In this document: positions 10,446 to 24,344 of the stretch, piece after piece
How the letters are laid out: every line of letters starts with the position of its first letter
Position numbering within the stretch: the first letter of the stretch is position 1
Assembly (NCBI RefSeq): GCF_003473485.1
Contig: NC_053042.1
Span: 39,336,762-39,400,761, forward strand
Direction: 5' to 3'
Length of the DNA: 64,000 bases
Source: Medicago truncatula
Lineage: Eukaryota > Streptophyta > Magnoliopsida > Fabales > Fabaceae
Translations under genes and position numbers: made by a program
The notes under the pieces: generated by a model
What the model saw: only the letters and a program-made list of their open reading frames with translations
The model's database searches: none
What the model was told of the DNA's origin: nothing

Positions 10446-13400
10446 TTGTCAATGATTTCTCTCGTTGTGCTATATGATATCTGATTTGCGTTTACCTTGA
10501 TCATTGTTTAGTCACACTGAAGCTTAGAAAAGAGAGACAGGTAGTAAACAAACAAGTAAAGATTGTTGTTTCTGCATTGCTTCCTAAATTTTGATGTGAT
10601 CTAAAATGTTTATTATTGGAAAAGATAGGGGCATCAGACACCTGTGTGGCTGCAAATTGACTGGACTGGCTACATAGGTCATAATACTGACCGGATATCT
10701 TTTAAATACTTTACTAAATGCTCCTCCGTTTTATTAACGAGACCGTTTCTTTTTTAAGACCAATTTCTTCTGATTTAGCAAGGATTAACCTCCAAGAAGA
10801 TTGGTTAAGCTGATTAAGCAGATTCATGAAATCACAATCACTGCTATAAAAGGACCTAATGAGTAAGAATCCTCTCCATTTCTCAAAAGTCCCTTCAAAC
10901 TTCTGGATGTCTTTATCTTTTCAAATGGACTAAATGGAGAGGATCTTAATTCCTATAAAAGATAATTTTATTCTCGTCTCTGATGGACGAGTAAGGATCC
11001 ATGTCATTTACTAAAAATAAATGGAGAATCTCATTTAGTGAGAGATAGATACAAAAAAGTATATAATGGGTCCTATCACTAAGGGAGTCATACCACTGTT
11101 AATTATTTATATATTTTTTTAAACTTCATTGTGTTTTTGTCTCTCCAAATGAAAGAAAAAGAGAAGTTACTAAATGGAGAAGATATTAACCGCTGATGGA
11201 CCATTCACCATGTCACATCATTAATCAATGAAATTTTGTTTTTATCCCTATAACTGTTTTCCAGTCAACAAAACTGCAAGTATGTTTTCTTTAAATCTTG
11301 TGGAATAGAAACAGAAAAGCATGCTTACCACCACAATCCTTGAGGGATCATGCCTTGAAGAATTTGCTGGGAGAAAGCAATCACTTTAGTAGGAGTCAAA
11401 ACCATCAACAAATTGTTAAGCATTTTCTCTTGAAAAAAGAGTTCCAATTGGAAACAAATTCTAAGAAATTAAGTTATCATAAGTTGACTGAACCACATAA
11501 GAACCAGATTATGGAAGCTCCAGCTCCACTGATCTTTATATCTGAAACTAAGCACAACTATAAACTACACTGCACACAATTATAAGAGCTCACCAAGGCA
11601 TCCAAAATGGTGGATTCTTAAAATGTGTTGCAAACTTGCATATACACACCACTCATTTATAACTATTTAATATTAATACGAATTAAGTAAAGTTTAGTGT
11701 GAAAAATGACAAATAGTGAGAACATGCAATACTAGCAAGTCTTAGCGTAAATTATGAATTATATCATAGTGATAGTGATAGGAGCTGATAGTTAATTAAT
11801 GATTTGACCATATATATATAGTGCATTACAAATAAATAATTTAAGTCACGCAGTTCAATAACATAGCCCAGGTAAATTAATTAAGCCGCGTCAAATTCAT
11901 AACAAAATCAACTTTTCAACCCAAAATACTTAATCAATTTCAACTTGTTTGTTGAATAAGTCCAAATTTTAATCTTTACATGTAATGTTCGTATAGTGGA
12001 TGCATGTGTGTCATAGCTGGATTTGACAGCCTTCAACTAGAGCCGTGTACTCCACTGCTTTGTTCAGAAATAAAAATAGATTAAGCATCAAGTACTTTGA
12101 CAATGAGTTACAAACATGTACTCAGTTGTCAACTGCTGAGTGCTGACTAAAGATACCAATTAATTATTGATGTTTTTTGGCAAAACAAATTATTGATGTT
12201 TACTCAGCAGTAGCACTATCAATACTTTTTTTTTTTTTTTTTTTTCAAATATTTTAATGTCTGTTCTATGCATTATTTTTTCTGAAAAAAACAAAACGAT
12301 ATTCATCAGGTTCAAATTGATAAAGTACATCAAATACAAAACATCACTAAAAATGTAAAGGGTGAATCTGCGAATAAACTCACAGCACCCAAGTTAATAG
12401 ACGGACAAAATACCTATTAATAATATGATAAAACTTAAGTCACCGAAATACACATGCTTCCGGATCTGCAACGTTGACGTCCGAATCATTGGTTTAATTT
12501 GTAATTGACTGATATAGATCTCTCAAGAGGAAATGAACAAACACCGCGACAAAACGCTGCACAAGACGACGAACAACACAACGCCGCACTTACACGACGA
12601 AATCACAAAAAACACAAAAGGAAAAACTTGATAGATGTGAAAACCACTTATTTAAATTGAAAGAAAAGGGGAAAAAAGATGTAGAGGGATGATTCTATGT
12701 AAAAAAAATGACCTAAAACCACCCATTCTCAATAAACGAAGGAGAAAGAAAGTTTAGAGATAAGTTAGAGTTTCTCCCACTAAAAAACTAAGGCCGGCTA
12801 ACACACAAAAATTATTCCTGTTCTATGCATTATTTTCTGTTTAAATGTTGATAATTTATTTAAAAGCCTATTGGCTTATTATATTTAGTTTAGACTTTTA
12901 ACATCACTACATTACGAGAGTACAATAGACAAAATTCCACCTGAAAAGATCAAGGGCCAACTCCAAGTACAACTTTTTTATTATAAGTACAGTTAGGATA
13001 AAGCATACAGCAGTAAGAATTTCTTTGCAATATATTTTTTAAATTTTTTTGGAAAAGTTAAATATTATATTTTTCAGCACCGTAAGACTTTATAATTATT
13101 TGGATAAAGCATACAGCAGTAAGACTTTAAAATTATTTTTTATCCAATACCCTAACATTTTTTTAAAGTTTTAAATTAGAGGAGATGCACTTTATATAGA
13201 GAAAACCATCAAATTTGCGATAAGAATGGAATGAAATGAAATGTTGAAGCAATTGTGAATATGGAGTATGGACCATACTTACTGAACGACCTAATGGTAA
13301 TGTAAGGTAAGTGGGTCAATGAGGTTCACTCAAAAGTCCTATCACACAGAATCAAAATTCGGACTTTATGGAGTACACAGTACGGGATTAGTCCAATTTT

Positions 13401-15338
13401 TTCACACAACTAGACATAAATGTGATTTGACAAATGAAAAGACATAAATATCTTTGTAATTTAAAAACAAAATCCCAGTAATACATACATATATTTTCAT
13501 ATTATATTATGTGAGTGTGAAAATATATAGTCTTTTCCCGTACTCCTAGTAATGATTATCGATACAAATAAATTCTTTCCATAAGTAGCTAGTTCAAGGT
13601 TGAGACCTTTGTCCAAAATATGAAAAGAAAAACCACCACCTGCCAATTTTTAGAAAAAAGATAACCATGTGACTTGCCACACAAATAAGCCAATTTCAAC
13701 GGTGGTTAGGGTCCCTCTCAAGAAAAAGAAAACGGTGGTTATGGTTGATTAGACTAGGTCGATCAATGTCAAAGGTTTAATCTACGTTAAATCAAGATCA
13801 GACCAAATTTTATTTTTTAAATAAAGAAAACTAATATTATTTTGGTGTGTCTAATATGATTTCTTTTTTTCAATGTCTTAAGTGAATTAATATCATTTAT
13901 AGTCAAAAAAATGGAGAACAAACTTGACCCCAAAAAAAATAGAGAACAAATATTATAGTTAATAAAATTTTACTAAAAATAGTAATGTCAACATTTTTTT
14001 AAGGATCCTTCTAAAAAAACATTTTTTTTAAGGAGTAATGGCAACATTTGAATAGTTTAAATGGTTAGAATAATTAATAATTTTTTTGTTATCATTATGA
14101 TAATTATGTTTATTTTTTCTATATTACTTTTAAAGAATTGAAAGTAATCTACCAAAAATACCAATGAAAATTATTTCACGAGTAAATTCACAGGTGGTAC
14201 TCTATGGCTGATTTTTATTAAACGTTAGATAAAATATCTACGATGTTCAAAGACAAGCATGAGTCTAAACTTTATAATTAGGAGAGGTGAAATTTGAACT
14301 TACGATCTTATCACTCAAACTTCTATATGTGTCCCCAAAAAGATCAAGTCATGTTATTACTCAGTAATTTTATAGCAACTACTATTTTTTTTTTCTTCTT
14401 TTCTTTAGATGAATTGATAAACTACTTGAAATTTAAACATATAACTATAAAATTTCGAGTTCAAATTAGTATGAAAACATTTAGCTTAATAATATCGATA
14501 TTGTCGTTTAACAATTTTATTTTATGAAATGATGTCAGCGAATGACCAGCATCTTATATTCTGATAATGGATCAACATTCATCTAGCAAAAACTCCGGAC
14601 TAATTAGATTTAGGAATTAATGAAGGGATGTTGTCCATTATTGAGACCGAGGGCAGTAATATTTTTTAACTTCAAAAGAAAAAAGATAGTCAACATTTTA
14701 CTATCTAATGGATTTGAAATGCTCATAGAATAGCTAGGTCACATTGTTTTTTAAGGGAGCTAGGTCAAAATTTATAAAAACATTGAGCCAAGCTTCTTTT
14801 TTATTTTTGACTAAAAGATCCAAAGCTTCTTGTACATATTTTATAATTCCATGTGCTTCAATTGTCTTAAACAATTTTTCTATTTCATGTAGATAGAAAG
14901 AAAAGAAAAAAAATAATAATAATGTATCGCAACATCTCCGACATTAGGAGCTAGCACATAAATGCAAATATTAAAAAAGAAACATTGGTGTAAAGTAGAT
15001 TAAATTGAAGAAAAATGATAAAAACACAACACCACAATCTCTGGAATTGCTAGCTTATTAATTTGATGAGATCAGAAGTAGTAGCTATGGACTCAAATAC
15101 TCTACCGATTGCCTACTATCAATCTATAGTCAATTGCACCATAAAACCGACTATAGATAATTTGATTTGGCAGCTAAAGTAGTAAATTAAATATACATTG
15201 ATGATCGATCATAAACATAATGCAATTCAATTTAGTCTCTAAGATCATCTAATCAACATTAACAACAAAAACTCTCAATACATAAGTGAAATTAACTAAG
15301 CTTCATAATAATATATAAGATTCACCTTGTTAGTATAC
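10446..15338. other. Gene-poor region between METTL-type and AHL genes
   Basis: No gene is supported. The segment 10865-11200 holds several short inverted words (tcctctccattt and aaatggagagga) suggesting a degenerate MITE cluster. The retroposon at 12285-12817 is listed separately. Around 12990-13130 a 24-base word (ggataaagcatacagcagta and flank) occurs twice. The rest is AT-rich with poly-A and poly-T runs, and the part next to 15338 should include the AHL 3' flank. Confidence 0.5.
12285..12817 (-). mobile_element. ~530-bp non-LTR-type retroposon, copy 1
   Basis: The insert is flanked by a direct repeat of ctgttctatgcattatttctg type (12261-12284 and 12818-12839) that differs only in the length of a T run. 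The interior matches 34621-35136 along most of its length, including aatctgcgaa, ggatctgcaacgttgacgtcc and acgacgaacaacacaacgcc. No ORF is kept. The long target duplication indicates retroposition. The minus strand ends atatcgtttt plus a homopolymer, so it is probably the element's 3' end. It could be a SINE-like element or a LINE-derived unit. Confidence 0.7.
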
Positions 15339-16259
15339 TTAGTATGGTGGTCTACCATGACTAGCATGACCCCAAGGAGAATTATTATAAGCTTCATGAT
15401 TATTCAACAATTGTTGTTGTCCTCCATTTGAAACACCCAAATTACCACCAACATTGTTATAGCCTGGTGGAATTGAAGAACCTTCTCCAACAGATCCAAT
15501 CGCTAACTGTCCCATCCCCGCTGCACGCGTCGGAGACTCATCATCACCACCACCACCCTGATGCCCTTCTTGATCATCACCATCCTCAACCGGCAGCCTC
15601 TCATACGTAGCATTCGAAAATGTCGCCGCCATCAACATAACTGGTCCTGCCGCCACAAGGGGACCAACAACTCCGCCGCCAACCACCTGTCCTTGTCCTC
15701 CAGAAAGATAAATAGTCAAACCAGTAGCTCCCGGCGGTGAAGGTCCAGGAAGCACAGAACCAGTCAAAGAGAGTATATCAAATCTCCCTGGAAGCGCTAC
15801 CACAGCTCCGGGACCTGTAGGTTGCCGGAGAGAAACGTTAACGACGGTTCCACTTGCGCTTAGAATGCAAATACCTCTCTGTCTTTTTCTTGCAAACTGA
15901 ACGATGCTATCTGATATATCTGTTCCTGTTGCTACTTCCATGACATGGCTTCGTAGCGCGTTAGGGCTATCTCTTGTTATGAATATTGGTGGTTTTGGTT
16001 TGTTTTTTGAACCTGATGGACGGCCTCTTGGGCGGCGCGTGGAGGTGTTTGTTTCTATTGCACCTCCTTTGTGTTCGTCGCTGTTTTCTTTCTCATCTTC
16101 TTCTTCTTCATTGTTGTTGTTGTTCATGTTGTTCACTCCTGTTACAGCACTTTGATTCATGGAGAAACCCAGATCCGGTTTTCCTAGTGGAGAGGAGGTT
16201 ACTGAGTTGTCCATCCCTCCTAGACCAACCGGTCCGGTCCACCACCTGTTCGCCATCAA
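15339..16259 (-). CDS. AHL: AT-hook motif nuclear-localized (AHL) protein, type I, single exon (306 aa)
   Basis: The intronless 306-residue product is typical of clade A AHL proteins. One AT-hook ([17 protein letters not shown], about 75-91) should bind the minor groove of AT-rich DNA. It is followed by a PPC/DUF296 domain (about 100-220) with the core [20 protein letters not shown] and then [18 protein letters not shown]. Most family members have GRFEIL; here E is D. An Asn- and Glu-rich linker precedes the hook and a Gly/Gln/Asn-rich tail ends in [14 protein letters not shown] proteins form trimers and repress growth or developmental genes in the nucleus. Two adjacent ATGs (16259 and 16256) make the start ambiguous by one residue. 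Which AHL orthologue it is cannot be decided here. Confidence 0.93.
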   Translation of the reverse strand: MMANRWWTGPVGLGGMDNSVTSSPLGKPDLGFSMNQSAVTGVNNMNNNNNEEEEDEKENSDEHKGGAIETNTSTRRPRGRPSGSKNKPKPPIFITRDSPNALRSHVMEVATGTDISDSIVQFARKRQRGICILSASGTVVNVSLRQPTGPGAVVALPGRFDILSLTGSVLPGPSPPGATGLTIYLSGGQGQVVGGGVVGPLVAAGPVMLMAATFSNATYERLPVEDGDDQEGHQGGGGDDESPTRAAGMGQLAIGSVGEGSSIPPGYNNVGGNLGVSNGGQQQLLNNHEAYNNSPWGHASHGRPPY

Positions 16260-19233
16260 AGTTGAGTTGAACCGGCCACAACAAATTTCCTCAAACCTAA
16301 TTTATCTATATGTGGATAGCTAATTGTTTTTAACTTACAATCGAAGCAACAAAAGCTGAATCTAAGTAGATCGTGGTAGCAAAATATGGATCAACTAACT
16401 TGATCACTAGATCTAGCAATAAAATCTTTGCAACAAGTTACTAGATATGAAGATGAGAGATTGGATTTTTGAGCTAGAAAGTGAGTGATGAGGTAAAGGA
16501 TTATTGTAAGGTGTGAGTGAGTGAGGGAACAAATGAAGAAGAAAAAGATAGAATAAAAATAGAAAGAAGGTAGCTAAGGTAAGGAGAAGGTGATTGATAA
16601 TATTGGTTGATTGGTTTTGTCAAAAAAAGATAATGTTTATTGAATGGGAATATGCTTATTAGGGTTTTGATAATGTGTATTTTGTTTGTTAGTGTTTGTG
16701 GGGTAGGATTATGTGCGGGAAAGAAGGTGGGTTGCACGCCGTTGCTCGCACCCCAACAATAGTGACATGCGAGTTGAGAAAAAGACAGATATATAAAACT
16801 ATAAACTATACACTAATCACTATATATCTGTTGGAGAAAACTGTTTCCCAGTTTCACATTACAATTGTCAATTATTATGTATTATGTACCTTGAGTTTGA
16901 TGTTTGACCATTTTTTTCAGGATTTTGTTTAGGATATAATTTTTTAAGAATTTTAAAATGACAATTATTGAACAAATCACAATTTTGAAATTTTATAGTA
17001 GGTTCAACTTTTATTTGTTTTTATAATTTAACGTATGTTCTGAGTAGTTATCAATAATAAATCCTTAATATAGATCATAGACAATTGTTTCACTCCATGT
17101 ATGTTTGCTTTCAACATCCAATGACCTAATATTTTATTCTAGGCATCTTTGCTTTTGTTTTAGGCGACAAAAATCTGTCGATCAACTCAAAGATGATATA
17201 ACTCTTGCTATTTTGAAGGAATAATCTTGATTGGATGCTCATGTAAAGCCCTAATTTATTTTTTATTAAATTTTAATATTTTTCATTGTTACTATCTCGA
17301 ATTCTTGATTGAATTACTGTTAACTGTAATTCTTTTCTTTAAAGCAAAAAAAAAAAAAAAAGATAGTCATTTTTTTATAATTTTAGATAAGATCATAATA
17401 GTTTCATAAATTTTTTAATTAAATATATAAAGTCACCCACGTACCATCTTTTAGATTTGTTGGCTAGCTGAGCTGAATATGATTCTTTGCTTGTGACTCT
17501 TCTGTCATGTTAATGTAAATTAATGCGATGATTAATAATTAATTAAGTCTGCCATCTTTTTCTTTTGCGGTGGATTATTCTCTGCGTTTGATCTACACTC
17601 CTAATTTTCCGCTAACTTTCTGACGTCAACAGGCTAACCCGGAAATAACATGAAGTAAAGTGGTAGACGTATAGGTATTTGATTCTGTGTGTAAAACAAT
17701 TTCCAGGATTTTTGGTCATTGCACTACTCTGTTAGTAAACCAATTTCCAATGTACTAGACTACCAGTAATTTCAAGGTTTTTCATTCTTCTAGGTAAAAA
17801 ATGCTTATGATATTTGTTATCATATAGTTTGTAATATTATAAATTTTTAGTTGTCTCTTTGGTACATCATGTGTTTCTTATTAGAGGAATTACTATTTTG
17901 ATATTAATATATATCTCATTTTAACTTTTCTAAATATCTATGATCTTGATATGATTGATTTTTTATAGACAAATTAAATATATCACTTACTATTAATTTA
18001 TTGAGGTTTGATTTTTGAACACCCTCTAAAAATATAGAACTTGGATTATCGATCTTCCGTCCGCTCTCTTCTTCTTTCCTCCTTTCTACAATTTGTCTCT
18101 ATCTCTCTAAATTTTAGAGAAAAGATCAAGAGAGAAAAAAAATTAAGGAATAAACATAAGATAACTATATACACATATTTAAAATAGAAGGAGAAAGAGA
18201 CGTGAACGAAAGGAGATAATCTATTTTTAAAATATAAATGCAACATCCTTCATTCTCTCTATCCCTCATTTTATGTGGAAGAAATCAAATTGTCGATGTC
18301 CTTTACAAACAATTATTCAGCGTGGAGGAGTTTGGAGTAATCATTCATATTAGATCAAACTTTAATCAAATTTTTTTTTTTTTGAAGAAATCAAAACCTT
18401 TATGTATTTAATTTATAAGTCTTCTTATTTTTAAAATGTTTATCTCCGCTTTTTAAAAGAATGTGAAACTTCTAACTAACGGTTACTATACAACAAACTT
18501 CGACTAATGACACTGGGTTATACATTCGGGGTGATTTTGATAATTCAAATCTAAAGAAATTTGGTCTCATGCTCAATGACAAGAGATCACATCAATATAG
18601 ACAAGGTAGCCAGATCAATAGATAAGGACTAGGGTGGTTGAACCTGCTTGCCTTGTTTTGATTTGCTTCTTTTGTTTTATTTAATTTAATTCATTTTCTT
18701 TTTTGACAATCTTTATTTAATTCATTTTAAGCCGTTTAACTCTTTCAATTGAATCCGAAGTTATCAAACCATTGTACCAAAAAAAGGAGTGATCAACCAA
18801 TATGAAGAATTATCTGTGTGCATATATAATTTCATTTTAATTATTATCTGATAAACCTTGGGCAAAGTTATACTTCCGGTTTTTTTTTTGGTCAAGACCT
18901 TCAATAAAACTTTGGTATAGTTTTTTGTGCAATTTTTTATTCTCTTCTATTAGAAAATTAACAGAGATAAATTTTGTACTCTAACGATAATTTTTTGTTT
19001 TATTTTAATTTTTTTTCTATTACATAACTTATATCTTGGATGTGCGTGCGGTTTTGGGCAGAGACAAATACTTCGGGCTTCAATGTTACCAATTACAATG
19101 TCATTCAAATGCTATCCACAAGTAATAAGGCAACATTCAGCTACATAAAGGACGAAATTTGATAAAAAAATTAATTTTTAGAGAAACAAATGTTTGTCAA
19201 AAGTTATGTGAGAGGTAATGATTAAGTATGCAC

Positions 19234-20495
19234 TCCAAAGCATATCTTCCTATGTGATGAGTATTTTTCTCCTTCTAAATTCTCAAGTAGATGAAATTGA
19301 AAAGATTATGAATACTTTTTCATGGGTTCATGTTGGAGAAAATCGCAAAGGAATGCATTGGATGTCTTAGGAGAAATTGTTTGTACATAAAAATTATGGA
19401 GGCATGGGTTTTACAGACTTCACGACGTTCAATATTCCAATGCTTGGTAAACAAGGTTAAAGTTTCTTACTGAATCGAACAACCTTGTTTCTAGAAAAAA
19501 TTTCATAACACAATATTTGCTCACAGTTTCTTATCTTAATTCGAAGATCGGTCATAACCCAAGTTTTGTATGGCAAAGCATTTTTGTGTCAAGATTGTTG
19601 TTAAAAGATGATGTACTAGCATTTTTGGGCAGCTTCAACATGCCAAGGTTAGTCATCTTCTTGATTATGGTGCAAAGGCCTTGAACAAACATACTTTGCA
19701 ATACTTGTTCGAACTTGAAGTGGTGGAGCTCATTTTACAGACCTTATTTTCCCTCAGGTAATTGAAGACCGTTTGATTTGGAAACCTGATTAAAGGTGCT
19801 TACCTCTCATGTGTTGATAATATTGCAGTCAACTTCCATCTTAGAAAGTCAGGTTTTTGGAGCAGGATTTGGAAACTTAAGGCCCCCGTAAGGTCAAAAC
19901 CTTGCGTATTTAATAATGTTCAGCGCGGGAGTGGACTGTGGAATGACATCAACATGGTCTGGAGGCAATTTAATAATCTTGGTGAGATTGTGTTTGTTCT
20001 TTTCCAGTAGTTGTCCTATTCTTAAACATAACTACTAGCTACCATCCTTTGGAGTATTTGGAAGAGCCTTGATCTGAGATTGTAGCAACAATAGGTTGAA
20101 CATGCAACCAAATTATTGAAAGAGTGATACATGAGTTGCATGACTAGAGGTTGACGAGTCGCATGCAAGGACTAAGTATTGTGAGTGCTAGTCGCACAAG
20201 CAACACAAGTTTGAGGATGCAACAACAACATCATCATCCATCGACTTTGTCTCAAGGGTGACAGAGGCCGACTTTGAGGAGGCATAAATGTAATATTGAT
20301 GTTTCAGTTTCACACGACATAGTAGGTACCAATATGTGCATTTGCTAAAAATTTATGGCTTCCACCCGTTTGTTCAGTGAATACGGGGAACACATTGTGG
20401 CTTTATCATGCTATTATGTGGATCAATGAATTACAATTGGAAAATGCTGACTTTGAGATGGACTCAAATAAAGTTGTCGATTACTTTACAACAGG
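19234..20495 (+). pseudogene. Degenerate LINE pol remnant (C-terminal RT, zinc-binding and RNase H-like parts)
   Basis: Conceptual translation with frameshifts and stops gives recognisable plant L1-type words. These include YVMSIFLLLNSQVDEIEK, HKNYGGMGFTDFTTFN, LGKQG, SKIGHNPSFVWQSIF, FWSRIWKLKAPV, ILWSIWKSLDL and, near the end, ENADFEMDSNKVVDYF of the RNase H-like domain. An in-frame TAG follows HWMS and a frameshift follows GKQG. Only the last third of the pol protein is left, so the element is dead and 5' truncated. Confidence 0.85.
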
Positions 20496-20513
20496 TAACA
20501 CAAACATAAAGTC

Positions 20514-20860
20514 TTAGAATTCGTGGTTGGACCTAACACAATCCCACAAAATTGACTTGTAGATGAGGGCAACCCCCACTATAAATATTTGTAGACCATC
20601 TCTCATTCAAAGTGAGACTCTTTAACACACCCTTTCATGCACAACACAATCGGACTTGGTGTGTGGATATAAATGATAGGTGTAGCGAAAACATTATAAT
20701 AGGTAGCCAAACAGATCTTGGAGGAGGCCTCAATACCATCTTTAAATTTGTAGTTGAGCCTAACACAACCTTATAAAATCGGCTTTTAAGTCGAGGACAA
20801 CCCTCAATTATAAATATTTTCAAACCATCTATTATGCAATGTAAGACTCTTTAATATAAC
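20514..20860. repeat. Direct duplication of a dispersed repeat (~120 bp, two diverged copies)
   Basis: The words gttggacctaacacaatccc, ctataaatatttgtagacc and gtgagactctttaac at 20524-20632 recur as gttgagcctaacacaacctt, ttataaatattttcaaacc and gtaagactctttaat at about 20751-20860. The copies are similar but clearly diverged. The sequence resembles promoter-like parts of plant LTRs, but no LTR boundaries are visible. Confidence 0.55.
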
Positions 20861-21311
20861 AAAGTTTAAAACTATTACAAAGACTTGTAAACACTATGGT
20901 AATTTATTATTTCAAAACTCTCATGTCGAGTTTATTTAGAGGAAAGTGAATAATGTCGCATCTCAAACCAATCCTCATGTCCTTATTGACGTATCTCGTA
21001 TTTAAATATATTTCCTCCATCCTAAATTATAAGCAAAAAAATTTCATTTACTTTCAATAAAAAAACTTTTTTTCAAAATGAAAAATTAAATATAAATTAC
21101 ATTCAATTCATTCTTCTTTTTATTTTATTTTCTCCGTAATCATTAACCAATAGAATTATTTTTCCATCTTTTTACCAAATTTATTCCAAATATATCTTTG
21201 GTGGTTTGGTGCCATATAAAATATCACACTTTATACTTCCCTCTCCCTCTTCTCAAAAGTTTTTTTTTTCCCCCTTTCCCAATCGAAGAATCAACGAGTT
21301 GAGAACATACG

Positions 21312-23786
21312 ATGGCAGACGATTTGTTTGAAGGATTGCCTCCACCTTCCTCCATCACTCAATCACAACCACAACTTCCAATTCTTTCTGTTTCTACCAA
21401 CAACAACACCGAATCCTCTTCACTTCTCTCCGCACCTAAACCCATTCTCAAAAGTTCCCTCAAACGATCCAACCCTACTCAATCCGACAACTCCCAAGGT
21501 ACTTACACACATCACTTCTAATCGATCATTTTCTTCTTTCTTTTCTAACAATTTACTCTTCATCTTTATTCATGGTATATTATAAACCCTAAGTTAGATG
21601 ATTTTTCATTCTTTTAATTATGCGGTTATTGGTTATGTATTTGCTTCTAATGGAGTTTATATTGGTTTGAAATATGATTATATATTTTGTATTTTAATTT
21701 TAGCTGCAGCTCCTAAAAAGAGTTTGAAGTTTAAAACCTCAACCGATGCTTCTGAAACGCAAGTTATTGACGCTATGGAGAAGATATCTTCGCACATCAA
21801 AAACCCTGCGAAATTCAGCAAGGCTGCAAAGCTTGCCATTCAGTTGATTGAGGCAGGAAGTGTCAAGTCTGGGGTTAGTGATTATTTTTTCGCAATATTA
21901 GAAGCTGCAATGTTGTCTCCCGTATCTTGTACAGATCCTTCGGTTCGGGCAGATTATCATTCTCTGTTCACAGCTGCACAAAACGCAAAAGAAGTAAGAT
22001 TAACATTAGTTGATAGATTTCGCGATTTTATTTTCAAATTTTAAAGAGTACAATAAAAATTTCTTGACCCTCTTATGTTTTTTTACTTGTAGCATCTCAA
22101 TAAGAAGCAGAAGAATCAACTGGCAACGTGGACGATTAGTGCTGTGGTTGCAAATGATTTATATACAGATGATAGCTTTGTGGTATGGTTCTCACTGAAA
22201 ATTTATTTCAAACTTGCTCATTTAAACTTCTGTAAACCTGTTCTTTCCTTTTATTATTCAAGACAATTAATTGAGAAGCACATTTGAATGATTGCAACAG
22301 GTTTTGACATGTAATGCTGTTGCATACATAAAAATTGAATTTCCACTGTCATAGATGTACTGTCCTTTTCTTTGCATATAATTCATAATATTCATGCATT
22401 GCTGTTATTGCTTTTATATAGCTATCTTCCAAAGTGTCGTTTCTCATATCAATTTATTATATATGTGAAGTTTGACCAAAGATGGATCTAAGTGTGTCAA
22501 TCTAGTCTTTAAAGATTTAATTTTACTAGCAGAACTTGCAGAATTAAGATAGATGGGAAAGAGAAATTATTCGGAAGGGACTCTGAGATAAGTTGTTGAG
22601 TGGGTGAAATATTGATAAGCTTCATTAGTTTCGATACGGTCATCCACCATGTTCGTCCATGACATGCTTTTTGTTACAGATGTATGTATAGTGAGGGATG
22701 GGAGGTTACGGTGCATGACATATGCTTGATGCCTGGACTGACTGCAACGGCAAGTCGGCAAGTTTTGGGGTAGCAGAAGTTTGGCCTAGTTGCAAGGTGC
22801 AACATTCTTCTTTTGAGTTGTGATAAAATTTTACAGTTAGCTTTATAAAAAACTTGCAATTAGATCAATGAATTCTCAGCTTGATAAAGAGACTGTAATG
22901 CATCATATCAATAGCTGTGAAAACTGTCTGTATTTTTCATATGTAATGTGTTTATCCTTTGCTTAGTCATTGGATTTTTGGGAAATTGTTGTCTATTTTG
23001 ACCTCATTTACCTTGAATGGCCCATAAGGATTGTATATTTGTTGCTCATTATTTTCTGTCCCAATATTTATGCAGTTCTCGAAAGCAGCTGGGCAAATCA
23101 AGGAAGCTATATCTAACCTTCCTGTTGCGACAGAGGAGGATGACACAGAAGAAGCAATTTCTCTTAATGACGGCACAGTAATGGCAGATGAAGGTGGTCA
23201 AACATCTCCGAATGAGGAGAATAATGCCTTGGAGGAAGCTGACCCATTTGGACTGGATTCACTGATTCCTGGATCCACAAAGAAAGGTGAAAAATTTAAG
23301 GGAAAGAATGACGCAGCTATGAAGATAAGGAAGGAAGAAGAGGAAGAAACCAAGCGATTCCTTCAGTTACAAAGAAAAGCCCTGATAACTTGTCTAGAGA
23401 TTGCTGCTCGGCGGTATAAAACACCTTGGTAAATGCTGTTACTATGTTCTGATGTATTTGTCTTTAATTCATGTTTTTCCATTTTACATTATGTGCCCTT
23501 ATTTGAATTTTCTCTTTATAGGTGCCAGACAGTAATTGATATTTTAGTGAAGCATGCCGTTGATAATGTGGCAAGATTTACAGCTCATCAGAGGGATGCT
23601 GTAAGGAAATTGTGGGCTTCAATACTGGAGCAGCAAACTCGTAGGAAGCAAGGAAAGTCGGTTAATGGAAAGCTTGATGTGAATGGTTTTGAATGGCTTC
23701 AACAAAAATATTCTACTGAGAAGATTAGCATTCGGCATTCTGTTGGAGGTAGTGGAGACCGGCGTGCCACACAATGGCTTGGTTAA
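21312..23786 (+). CDS. Conserved protein of unknown function (5 exons, 394 aa)
   Basis: The exons are 21312-21498, 21704-21993, 22093-22182, 23076-23428 and 23522-23786. All are GT-AG and in frame, totalling 394 residues. I do not recognise the family. The protein starts MADDLFEGLPPPSS and has a Ser/Pro-rich low-complexity stretch to about 62. It continues with a likely helical region (VIDAMEKISSHIKNPAKFSK) and an acidic linker containing EADPFGLDSLIP. A charged coiled-coil-like segment (KIRKEEEEETKRFLQLQRKA) comes next, and the end is rich in basic and helical residues with ISIRHSVGGSGDRR. No signal peptide or membrane segment is seen, so it is probably cytosolic or nuclear. Five well-placed introns and conserved-looking exon ends support a real gene. 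Confidence 0.8.
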
Positions 23787-24344
23787 GTTTTTTCTTGTGA
23801 AATTTTCTGTAACAAAAATGAGGCGAGTAAACATTCTCGTCACTTCATTGCTAGTGTTGTAACTTATAATAGGTCTCGGACATCTCTCCTGACTTTGTTT
23901 CCCCAAAAACATTGGTAGAAACTTTATAAAATGTGATTTTTTCCCCTTCCTTTGCAAATTTTAGTTATAAGTTTATCCTCAAGTTTTTTTTTTGTCCTCA
24001 GGTTGATCAATTACAATTTAGAATTTCAATTTCAGAAGTTATCAATAGAGGACTTGAACTTTATTTTAGGCTTAAATATGTATTTAATCCTTGCAATTAG
24101 GGGTCGTTTAAAAATTGGTCCCTGTAATCGCTAATCCTGGCAAACTAGCCTTGTAATCATTAAACATTTAAAATTTTGTCCTTTGACCAACTTAATCACT
24201 GTCACACATGAAATTTCAATTTTACCCGTGGCGTTTGATATATTTTCATAAGGATTAAAAAAATACCTCAAATATAAGAAAAACTAATTTATAAACTTCT
24301 GTAAAAAAAAAAAGTAACTAATTAAATGCTTTAATTAAAGTATT

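Larger units (their letters stand above)
16260..21311. other. Region between AHL and the uncharacterised gene, mostly transposon debris
   Basis: The first ~500 bases are the AHL upstream region. From 16.9 to 19.2 kb the sequence is AT-rich with homopolymer runs (A at 17345-17361, T at 18369-18383) and no gene support. A degenerate LINE occupies 19234-20495, and a duplicated dispersed repeat follows at 20514-20860. The final 200 bases before 21312 are the presumed promoter and leader of the next gene and are pyrimidine-rich near 21238-21280. Confidence 0.5.

Noticed and set aside
11298-11585. 95-codon plus ORF as a gene
   Set aside because: No domain, no spliceable neighbours, and it borders degenerate MITE-like sequence.
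15428-16270. Plus-strand ORFs over the AHL gene
   Set aside because: They are shadows of the AHL reading frame, which has a complete AT-hook and PPC domain.
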